Assembly (NCBI GenBank): GCA_017463225.1
Contig: JAFTPO010000037.1
Coordinates: 1 to 38,867 of the forward strand
DNA from: Lachnospiraceae bacterium
GTDB lineage: Bacteria; Bacillota; Clostridia; Lachnospirales; Lachnospiraceae
Length of the DNA stretch: 38,867 bases
Reading direction: 5' to 3'
A model generated the notes under the pieces. The model ran no database searches. It was not told the origin of the DNA and worked only from the letters and a program-made list of their open reading frames with translations. Made by a program: the position numbers and the translations under genes. How positions within the stretch are numbered: the first letter of the stretch is position 1; every line of letters starts with the position of its first letter. Below, in pieces: positions 16,351-23,248 of this stretch.

Positions 16351-17406
16351 TTAAATCAAAATTTCATTCAATCTGCTATCTGTATAAAGCAGTTCCTTGG
16401 CCATTTTTCTATACTTTTCCTCATGAAGATATACATGTCTATGTGGCTTTATGGATGGCGCCATATCTATAGCTGCCTCAAAATCAGCCTTCTTCATACC
16501 AAGAGTTTTAACGTAATCCCAGAAGCCTGTATCTGTAAATACCTTATCTATTCTAACGTATCTGTGGTCGTGGACCTTAGCCATAAGGTATGTTGCGATT
16601 CCAACCTGTACTCCGTGAAGCTGTGGCTGCTCTAAAAGCTTATCTAAGGCGTGAGATATAAGATGCTCACTGCCACTGGTAGGTGCAGAGCTTCCTGCAA
16701 TCTCATTGGCGATTCCACTCATGGCAAGGGAATCAACCAGCTCTCTTAGGAATATATCGTCAGTTATACTTTCGTAAGGCGTTCTCACAAAGCTGTTTAC
16801 AGCTTTCTTTGCAATCATTACTGCAAAGTCATTTACAGTTGTGTAGCCCATTTTATCCTCGTATACCCAGTCATATATTGCAGTAATCTTTGATACTAGG
16901 TCTCCGATTCCTGAATATAAGAATTTAGCAGGAGCGCTCTTAAGCACGTCTGTATCCACTATAATTCCGTAAGCAAGCTTAGCTGGAACTGAATTTCTTC
17001 TGCCATTCACAATAAGTGACGCAGAGGCTGATGAAAAGCCGTCACTGGAGGATGAAGTTGGAACACTTATAAATGGTAGCTTTCTAAGATAGCCCATGTA
17101 CTTTGCCGCATCTATAACCTTTCCACCGCCGATTCCAACTACTGCCTGAGTCTTAACATCCAGAGAAAATGCAATGTCAATAATGTCATCTATGTCCACT
17201 GTATCCAGCTCACAGTACTGCAATACTTCAACACCTGCATCTTCAAAGGATTTCATAACGGTCTGTCCAAACATATCTATGAGACCATTTCCAAAGTAAA
17301 CAACCACATTGCTTATTCCGCTGGACTTTAACAGTCCTCCTATCTCTCCTAATACACCCTTTCCTATCTTAAGTATGGAAGGGATAGATATCTCCTTATC
17401 TAACAT
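16351..17406 (-). CDS. sn-Glycerol-1-phosphate dehydrogenase (EgsA/AraM-like)
   Basis: 351-aa metal-dependent dehydrogenase of the iron-ADH/dehydroquinate synthase superfamily, predicted to reduce dihydroxyacetone phosphate to sn-glycerol-1-phosphate. The NAD(P)-binding GGGKVIDAAKY motif is near residue 93, and the family stretch FISVPTSSSSDGFSS follows. Metal ligands are expected in GIGDLVSK (Asp), SEHLISH (His) and PQLHGVQVG (His). G1P is the archaeal lipid backbone; in Bacillus AraM the product feeds heptaprenylglyceryl phosphate. No prenyltransferase gene is alongside, so the end product is unknown. AGGAGG is 9 bases before the ATG but is locked in a hairpin (17411-17455). It lies 66 bases downstream of the Q-rich membrane protein gene and may be co-transcribed. 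Confidence 0.85.
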   Translation of the reverse strand: MLDKEISIPSILKIGKGVLGEIGGLLKSSGISNVVVYFGNGLIDMFGQTVMKSFEDAGVEVLQYCELDTVDIDDIIDIAFSLDVKTQAVVGIGGGKVIDAAKYMGYLRKLPFISVPTSSSSDGFSSASASLIVNGRRNSVPAKLAYGIIVDTDVLKSAPAKFLYSGIGDLVSKITAIYDWVYEDKMGYTTVNDFAVMIAKKAVNSFVRTPYESITDDIFLRELVDSLAMSGIANEIAGSSAPTSGSEHLISHALDKLLEQPQLHGVQVGIATYLMAKVHDHRYVRIDKVFTDTGFWDYVKTLGMKKADFEAAIDMAPSIKPHRHVYLHEEKYRKMAKELLYTDSRLNEILI

Positions 17407-17410
17407 AATA

Positions 17411-17455
17411 AAGCACCTCCTAATATACTAATATATAGTATACCAAAAGGTGCTT
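17411..17455 (-). promoter_or_regulatory. SD-sequestering hairpin before the G1P dehydrogenase
   Basis: On the minus strand AAGCACCT (17448-17455) pairs with AGGTGCTT (17411-17418), and TATACTA with TAGTATA nearer the loop (17436-17442/17424-17430). The stem buries the AGGAGGTG SD of the next gene. It could act as an RNA thermometer-like or protein-controlled translation gate, or as a partial terminator for the upstream gene. Confidence 0.65.
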
Positions 17456-17472
17456 ATAATTATCAACTTTCT

Positions 17473-18843
17473 TTACTGTGTTAATCTGTAGGATGACTCA
17501 ATATTTTGAACCACAGCCGAGCCTGCCTGGTCTACAGGAAACTCAACTGCCACATAATGTGTCTTTCCATCCTCAGCCTCAAAGAAATATGTTACAAAAT
17601 ATGAATCTGAATATACTGCATAAACCTGATATGCGTCATATATTCCGATAGTTGCAGTAGCTGAAACTAAGTCTGATGTATTTCCATCTGCTACTAAGCC
17701 ATTATACATATTAGTAGCTGCATCATATGGATCTATACCACTATATACACACATAGTAACGATGGTTTTCATATCAGAGCTTGTTACCTGATATGACGCG
17801 TCCACACCATCTATTCCACCAATCTCTGAAAATTCCATCCAGTCTGTAGGAACGTCTATATATCCACATTCATCGCTTCCCATAGTCTTAGTGTCACCAA
17901 GCTCCTGTGTTGTTGTAGTTGCCGGAGCTGTTGTATCTCCTGCTGAAGTACTTACTATCTGCACATCAACCTCCTGCATAACAGAAAGATACCATCTCTC
18001 GTTATCAAGCTGGTAGATAGTTCCCTCGTAGATATCAATTATCTCATAGGTTACTCCGTCAACCTCCTGAGTCATAGGCACCTCACAGCGATACTGCTTA
18101 ACCTGGAGTACGTCTCTGTCATCGATATCTTCTTCCACCAGACCCATCTCACCATACACATCATACTCTGCAATCATATCATAGTAATGAACCTCTACAC
18201 TGTCAGCCTTTGCTAAAGCGTTATTATAATTATTCTCTGCAGCCTGTGCTGACTCCGCATTTGGCATATAGAAGCACTGATTCATCAATTCCTCATCACA
18301 ATACTCAAATGCCTCCCAGAAGCTTGGAAGAAGATCCTCATAATCCTCAAATCCACCCTCTTCATCTAAAATAGGATCCGGATTCTCATTTGTTACTATC
18401 TCTGGCACAAATTCTGTAGTTATTTCCATTGTAGACTCTGTAGTTTTCTTATCATCTGAGCCAAATATCTTATCCTTAAATATAAGCAATATAGCACCTA
18501 CTATAAGAGCTACAACTGCAATCACAATACCCACTATAAGTCCTGTCTTAGACTTCTTAGGCTGTGGTGGTCTGCTACCACCTGCAGGCTGCTGATAGCC
18601 CTGCTGTGGATAGCCCTGTGGCTGTCCTCCCTGCATATAACCCTGCTGGTACATATTTTGATTTGGCTGAGCTCCCTGCTGTGGGTAGCCCTGTGGATTC
18701 ATCTGCTGGTAACCCTGAACCTGCTGCTGATATACCTGCTGATTCATCTGTCCCTGTTGCTGATAATACATTTGCTGATTAACCTGCTGCTGTGGATATC
18801 CATTCTGTACATATCCCTGCTGATTGTTATTTTGTTCTGACAT
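17473..18843 (-). CDS. Membrane-anchored protein with Q/G/P/Y-rich cytoplasmic tail, function unknown
   Basis: 456 aa. Residues 1-~96 are low-complexity, rich in Gln, Tyr, Gly, Pro and Asn (repeats such as QQGYPQQGYQQ). A basic stop and one membrane helix (about 101-122) follow, then an acidic, Thr-rich extracellular part with two domains. The last ~120 residues (from about GSDECGYIDVP) resemble the body of the lipoprotein at 34410-35036, including a GY(I/V)xVPxxW opening and a Tyr/Phe-rich C-terminal half; a PsbP/DcrB-like fold is a guess. I chose the start at 18843, after GGGGGAG; an in-frame ATG at 18864 would add seven residues. It lies between the cation ATPase and the G1P dehydrogenase on the same strand. 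No enzymatic motif was seen. Confidence 0.75.
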   Translation of the reverse strand: MSEQNNNQQGYVQNGYPQQQVNQQMYYQQQGQMNQQVYQQQVQGYQQMNPQGYPQQGAQPNQNMYQQGYMQGGQPQGYPQQGYQQPAGGSRPPQPKKSKTGLIVGIVIAVVALIVGAILLIFKDKIFGSDDKKTTESTMEITTEFVPEIVTNENPDPILDEEGGFEDYEDLLPSFWEAFEYCDEELMNQCFYMPNAESAQAAENNYNNALAKADSVEVHYYDMIAEYDVYGEMGLVEEDIDDRDVLQVKQYRCEVPMTQEVDGVTYEIIDIYEGTIYQLDNERWYLSVMQEVDVQIVSTSAGDTTAPATTTTQELGDTKTMGSDECGYIDVPTDWMEFSEIGGIDGVDASYQVTSSDMKTIVTMCVYSGIDPYDAATNMYNGLVADGNTSDLVSATATIGIYDAYQVYAVYSDSYFVTYFFEAEDGKTHYVAVEFPVDQAGSAVVQNIESSYRLTQ

Positions 18844-18947
18844 AGTCTCCCCCTTATCTGACATTTTCTTTTGTCTTCTAAATTTATATTGAAATAATAC
18901 TATCACACATATATACGATTAACCAACCTATTTTTATTGCACAATTA

Positions 18948-21554
18948 TTATTTTTTTGAAATCTTCTTTGAAAACTGAATAATAATCATAGGCACAAGGG
19001 CTAAAATTACTATAGTCTTAAGCTGGCCTATGGTAAGCTGGGCTATCATAAACAGCTTGCCTAAGAATGGTATTGTCAATACAAAGCCTAAAAGCAGCAC
19101 GCCAACAACAAATGCCCACACACTCCACATATTGCTTCTAAAGCCTACAGATAATATAGTTTTATCACTTCTACAGTTAAAGCCATGTAGCAATCTAGCC
19201 AGTGTAAGTGTAGCAAAGGCCATAGTGCTGGCCTTCATGGCCGATTCTTCATATCCCACGTAAAATGCTGCCAATGTAACCACCGCTATAGGCAGTGCAT
19301 AACAGATTAAACGGATTAAAAAGCTTCTGTTCAAGAATCCCTGCTTCGGATCCCTTGGCTTATTCTTAAGCAGACTTCTGTCTGTAGGCTCCATACCGAT
19401 GGCAAGTGCAGGCAAGGAATCTGTCAAAAGATTTATAAACAGAAGATGCACCGGTTCAAAAGGTGTAGGTAGTGCCATAAAGGAGCAAAACAGTACCACA
19501 AGAATAGCCGCCAGATTACCAGACAAAAGGAACATAATGGCATTCAAAATATTCCTATATACATTTCTACCATTTAAAACTGCCTTAATTATAGTAGCAA
19601 AATTATCATCCGACAGTATCATGGCTGCAGCATCCTTAGACACCTCTGTTCCTGTAATGCCCATAGCTACACCTATGTCAGCCTTCTTAAGGGCCGGAGC
19701 GTCATTTACACCATCTCCCGTCATGGCTACTATGCGTCCCTTCTTCTGCCAGGCATCTACTATACGAATCTTATTTTCCGGTGATACTCTGGCATACACA
19801 GACACCTTTTCCAGCACGTCATCCAGTTCTCCATCACTAAGACTATCCAGCTCCTGGCCGGTAAGTGCCAGGTCACCATCCTCATATATGCCGATTTGCC
19901 TTGCTATGGCTCTGGCAGTTACCTTGTGGTCCCCCGTAATCATAACCGGCTTTATGCCGGCACTCTTGGCATCTGCAACAGCCTGCTTAGACTCTTTTCT
20001 TGGTGGGTCAACCATAGCGCATAGTCCGATAAAGGTATAGTCCTTCTCTCCATCAAGAGCAAGCTTTTCCCCTTCATCAAGCTCCCTATAGGCAAAGGCT
20101 AATACTCTCAGACCTGACTCTGAAAACTTATGATTCTGCGCCTTAATTCTCTCCACATCCTCAGCCTTTATAGGTCGTTCGCCCTCACTGGTCAATATGC
20201 TTACAGTTCTATCTAAAAGCACATCTAAGGCTCCCTTGGTAAATAAGGTTGGCACTCCATGAACTCTATAGGTTGAACTCATCAGCTTTCTGTCAGAGTC
20301 AAATGGTATCTCCTCCAGCCTCTCCATAGCTGTTCTAAAGTATTCCTCATCTATCCCTTTTTCATCAAAGCAGGCTTCCCTTGCCATAGTCAGCAAACAA
20401 TACTCTGTAGGGTCCCCGATTCCTTTTCCATCTCTTATGGATGAGTCGTTGTTTAGCATAGCATTGTACAGGAAATATCTATGGCTTCTTTCCCCAAGCT
20501 CAAGCTGTGTTGGAGCTATGCAGGTATGGTCTATGTAAAGCTCCTCTACAGTCATCTTATTTTGAGTGAGAGTTCCGGTTTTATCTGAGCATATAACAGA
20601 AACTGAACCCAAGGATTCCACTGCCTTAAGCTCCTTAATTATGGCATTCTCCGAGGCCATCTTTCTGGTTCCCATAGCCTGAACTATGGTTACTATAGAG
20701 CTTAATGCCTCCGGTATGGCAGCCACGGCTAAAGCCACAGCAAACATCAGAGAATCAATCAGCTTCTCACCCTGCCACAATCTTACACCAAACACTATCC
20801 CGGATATTATCATTATAATTATGGCAAGCTTCCTGCCAAAGTCATCTAAGCTTATCTGAAGTGGTGTTTTCTTCTGGCTGGTAAGATTCATAAGCTGAGC
20901 AATCTTTCCCATCTCCGTATCCATTCCCGTAGCTGTTACCAAAATCATAGCTCTTCCATAGGTAACAAGACTTCCCGAATATACCATATTCACTCTGTCT
21001 CCAAGAGGCATATTTTCCCCAATTTCTATGTCTTTCTTGTCTACATTTAAGGATTCTCCGGTAAGGGAGCTTTCATTCACCTGCAGGGAATAATTGCTAA
21101 CGATACGACCATCAGCTGCAATCATATCTCCAGCCTCGAGAAGCACCAGGTCTCCCTTAACCACATGCTTAGAATCAATCTCCTGTTTGACTCCATCACG
21201 GAGCACCTTAACATGAGGTGATGAGAGTGCTTTTAAGGCCTCTAAGGATTTCTCTGCCTTTACATACTGAACTGTTCCAAGGACTGAGTTTAGGATTATT
21301 ACTGCAAATATTACTATGGTACTTTCCACGTTCCCAGATATCATAGATATGATAGCCGCTACTATAAGTATAATTACCAGCAAATCCGCAAATTGACTTA
21401 GGAATACAGCCATCACGCTCTTTCTCTCTGATTCCCTAAGTACGTTTTCTCCATCCCTCTCTAAGACCTCCCCTGCCTTATCTGAGGTTAATCCTACCTT
21501 TAAGTCAACTCCCTGAAGCAGCTCCTCCTTACTGATTTGATAGATTTCTCTCAT
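18948..21554 (-). CDS. P2-type cation ATPase (Ca2+/Mn2+ exporter), riboswitch-controlled
   Basis: 868-aa P-type ATPase of the PMR1/SERCA-like calcium-transporting group. Visible are the actuator motif SLTGES, the phosphorylation site SDKTGTLTQNK, KGALDV and TGDHKVTAR in the nucleotide-binding domain, and the hinge GDGVNDAPALKKADIG. Membrane helix 4 reads AAIPEAL where most Ca2+ pumps have PEGL, and helix 6 reads NLLTDSLPALAIG. Start 21554 has GGAG 8 bases upstream; an in-frame ATG at 21578 would overlap the SD. The leader holds a yybP-ykoY-type Mn2+ riboswitch, so Mn2+ detoxification is the likely role, in parallel with the CaCA exchanger at 11.7 kb. Substrate choice between Ca2+ and Mn2+ is inferred from regulation, not sequence. 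Confidence 0.92.
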   Translation of the reverse strand: MREIYQISKEELLQGVDLKVGLTSDKAGEVLERDGENVLRESERKSVMAVFLSQFADLLVIILIVAAIISMISGNVESTIVIFAVIILNSVLGTVQYVKAEKSLEALKALSSPHVKVLRDGVKQEIDSKHVVKGDLVLLEAGDMIAADGRIVSNYSLQVNESSLTGESLNVDKKDIEIGENMPLGDRVNMVYSGSLVTYGRAMILVTATGMDTEMGKIAQLMNLTSQKKTPLQISLDDFGRKLAIIIMIISGIVFGVRLWQGEKLIDSLMFAVALAVAAIPEALSSIVTIVQAMGTRKMASENAIIKELKAVESLGSVSVICSDKTGTLTQNKMTVEELYIDHTCIAPTQLELGERSHRYFLYNAMLNNDSSIRDGKGIGDPTEYCLLTMAREACFDEKGIDEEYFRTAMERLEEIPFDSDRKLMSSTYRVHGVPTLFTKGALDVLLDRTVSILTSEGERPIKAEDVERIKAQNHKFSESGLRVLAFAYRELDEGEKLALDGEKDYTFIGLCAMVDPPRKESKQAVADAKSAGIKPVMITGDHKVTARAIARQIGIYEDGDLALTGQELDSLSDGELDDVLEKVSVYARVSPENKIRIVDAWQKKGRIVAMTGDGVNDAPALKKADIGVAMGITGTEVSKDAAAMILSDDNFATIIKAVLNGRNVYRNILNAIMFLLSGNLAAILVVLFCSFMALPTPFEPVHLLFINLLTDSLPALAIGMEPTDRSLLKNKPRDPKQGFLNRSFLIRLICYALPIAVVTLAAFYVGYEESAMKASTMAFATLTLARLLHGFNCRSDKTILSVGFRSNMWSVWAFVVGVLLLGFVLTIPFLGKLFMIAQLTIGQLKTIVILALVPMIIIQFSKKISKK

Positions 21555-21611
21555 ATTCATTTCTCCTTCCTGAAACATAAAGATTTACCATATGTAACGT
21601 GCGGGCAATAT

Positions 21612-21758
21612 AAAAAGACTTTCCGCGCACTATCTCCCAGCACGCAAAAAGTCTTGTTCAATACATTGCCTATTCCCCGGTTCCCACTTTTGGCTCAAAT
21701 AAAAGGAACGTGATGACGAATAATAGGACACACCACCGTGTGCAACTACTCCCTTTTT
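21612..21758 (-). promoter_or_regulatory. yybP-ykoY-type manganese riboswitch with terminator (second copy)
   Basis: Minus-strand AAAAAGGGAGTAG (21746-21758) begins the aptamer. CGTCATCACG (about 21709-21718) and a long arm follow, and the 3' strand AACAAGACTTTTT (to 21646) can close P1 with the 5' A/G run. The same AAGACTTTTT alternatively starts a terminator: it pairs with GGAAAGTC (21617-21624), with GCGTGC/GTGCGC extending the stem, and a T tract at 21612-21616. Layout and key words match the riboswitch at 11531-11670. The 304-base gap before the ATPase is filled by this element and its promoter. Confidence 0.8.
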
Positions 21759-21786
21759 GTTTTAGCATTTGCTTTATGTTTTCCAT

Positions 21787-21815
21787 ATATTAACACAAGC
21801 TGCCTCTTAATGTAA
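21787..21815 (-). promoter_or_regulatory. Promoter of the riboswitch-cation ATPase transcript
   Basis: Minus-strand TTACAT (21810-21815), 17 bases, TAATAT (21787-21792), about 30 bases upstream of the aptamer. Confidence 0.6.
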
Positions 21816-21858
21816 ATGAATATTCAGTGAAGATTTAGTAAAGGATTATTGAGTTTTC

Positions 21859-22545
21859 TTACTCTCTCGACACTCCTATACAGGTTCCGACACATTCAAC
21901 CACTTCCAGGTCCTCAAGTATAATATCCTCCCTGTGTCCGGCCACGCATCTTAGTATATACTTTCCATCCTCTTCTAAGAATTTTCTAATATAGCCAACT
22001 CCCTCTTTCACAAACACAGCCTTCTCTCCATGGTCAGGGTACCTGTCCTCTAAAAGCAGAATATCTCCCTTTAAATATGCAGGGGCGTAGCTGTTGCTTA
22101 TAATCTTTATAGCCACGTATGCGTTTGGCTTAGTGGTACTTACCTCAACAACCTCGCTGTCTGTATATGCAAAGCCATGATTTATTCTTCCTGCGGGTAT
22201 AAGACAAGGCACCATATGTCTATCTGTGTGCTCTCTATCCAATTTGGAAACTGTTGCCTCGTGTCTGGCAACCAGCTCTACTAAGCTTCTTCCGTGATTA
22301 CCGCACAGACGATAGTACTGCAGAAGTCTCTTCTCCTCGTGAGTGTGGGGACAATGCCCCATAAGGCAGTTAACACTTAGGTTAAATGCATCTGCTATAC
22401 TCATAACCGTAGATATCTTTGGGTCACCCGTCTTTCCATAATATACATTTTTAACCGTCTCTATAGGAAGATTGGCCTTGTCAGCCAGCTGCTGTATGGT
22501 CATTCCCTTTGAATTCATGATGTCTCTTATTCTTGTGCAAAGCAT
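21859..22545 (-). CDS. XRE-family repressor with S24/LexA-like C-terminal domain
   Basis: 228-aa regulator. Residues 1-~65 are a Cro/CI-type helix-turn-helix (MTIQQLADKANLPIETVKN; STVMSIADAFNLSVNCLMG). A linker follows, then an S24-like domain with ISNSYAPAYLKGDILLLE, in which the Ser equivalent to the LexA nucleophile is present. The general-base lysine position reads GYIRKF, so Lys may be replaced by Arg and self-cleavage is uncertain. The start at 22545 has AAAGGAGG 8 bases upstream; the in-frame ATG at 22584 would run through the operator palindrome. It is divergent from the Spo0A-like gene and reads towards the cation ATPase. Autoregulation through 22569-22584 is inferred. Confidence 0.88.
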   Translation of the reverse strand: MLCTRIRDIMNSKGMTIQQLADKANLPIETVKNVYYGKTGDPKISTVMSIADAFNLSVNCLMGHCPHTHEEKRLLQYYRLCGNHGRSLVELVARHEATVSKLDREHTDRHMVPCLIPAGRINHGFAYTDSEVVEVSTTKPNAYVAIKIISNSYAPAYLKGDILLLEDRYPDHGEKAVFVKEGVGYIRKFLEEDGKYILRCVAGHREDIILEDLEVVECVGTCIGVSRE

Positions 22546-22568
22546 ATGTATTCCTCCTTTAAACACCG

Positions 22569-22604
22569 ATGTCAAATTTGACATTTCATTACGACATTTT
22601 TCAA
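22569..22604 (-). promoter_or_regulatory. Promoter and 16-bp operator palindrome of the XRE repressor
   Basis: ATGTCAAATTTGACAT (22569-22584) is a perfect palindrome. It covers the -10 (TCAAAT, 22576-22581) of a promoter whose -35 TTGAAA (22599-22604) is 17 bases away. Extra ATGTC half-sites lie next to it. Further palindromes in the same divergent region are CAAAATATTTTG (22635-22646) and TGACGTCA (22655-22662), near the Spo0A-like gene. Confidence 0.65.
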
Positions 22605-22681
22605 AAACAAAATGTTAAAAATAATATTTCTCGCCAAAATATTTTGTAATATTATGACGTCACAGAAAGGGGATGAAATTT

Positions 22682-23044
22682 ATGTATCAAGGAGAAATGT
22701 GCGATGTAATGGTAGATGATATTCAGGATGTACTTTTAGATATTGGCATCCCTTCAAGCTTACTTGGCTTTATGTATATCACCTACGCGGAGCAGCTGGT
22801 TTTAGCTGACCCAAGCTATATGAGAAAGATAACCAAAGGGCTTTACAAGGAAATCGCCTCAAAGTACGATTCTACGCCTACTAGAGTGGAGCGTTGCATA
22901 CGCCACGCCATCGAGGTGGGATGTACTCAGGGCAATACCGAAAGCATCTATAGGTTATTCAGACACAGTGTTAATCCACTTAAGGGAACACCTACAAATG
23001 GTCAATTCATAGCAAGAGTTTACTATCACCTAGCCAACCGTTAA
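22682..23044 (+). CDS. Stand-alone Spo0A C-terminal DNA-binding domain protein
   Basis: 120 aa, essentially all of it a Spo0A effector domain. The segment STPTRVERCIRHAIEVG matches the recognition-helix region of Spo0A (TASRVERAIRHAIEV), and GNTESIYRLF and PTNGQFIARV follow as in the family. The receiver domain of genuine Spo0A is absent, so binding cannot be controlled by phosphorylation of the same chain. ATG 22682 is chosen because AAAGGGG lies 9 bases upstream; the ATG at 22673 directly abuts it. The gene is divergent from the XRE-S24 repressor and ends in a strong bidirectional terminator. It may bind 0A-box-like sites, modulate Spo0A targets, or control the neighbouring genes; all three are inference. 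Confidence 0.88.
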   Translation: MYQGEMCDVMVDDIQDVLLDIGIPSSLLGFMYITYAEQLVLADPSYMRKITKGLYKEIASKYDSTPTRVERCIRHAIEVGCTQGNTESIYRLFRHSVNPLKGTPTNGQFIARVYYHLANR

Positions 23045-23046
23045 TT

Positions 23047-23089
23047 AAAAAACAGACGCTGCAAAATAATATTGCAGCGTCTGTTTTTT
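23047..23089. terminator. Bidirectional intrinsic terminator
   Basis: A run AAAAAACAGACGCTGCAA (23047-23064) pairs with TTGCAGCGTCTGTTTTTT (23072-23089), with A and T runs on both sides. It sits between the Spo0A-like gene and the 3' end of the four-gene minus-strand operon. Confidence 0.92.
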
Positions 23090-23248
23090 ACACACTATAA
23101 GACACATATTTTCGCCTTAATATTATTTTTATGGAGGGAATTTTACAGCTATCGATTTTTACTGTCAATATTTTTTAAGTGTCACAAACGACATCTTATC
23201 CATTTCTTTACCGACAAATATCTTCAAGCTGAATATGATTCCTAACCA

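Noticed and set aside
18855-18906. Longer start for the Q-rich membrane protein at 18906
   Set aside because: It adds a basic stretch with no SD; the ATG at 18843 after GGGGGAG is better.
23093-23248. A small gene or terminator between the Spo0A-like terminator and the unknown 559-aa gene
   Set aside because: I saw no SD-supported frame and no stem followed by T residues in the minus direction.
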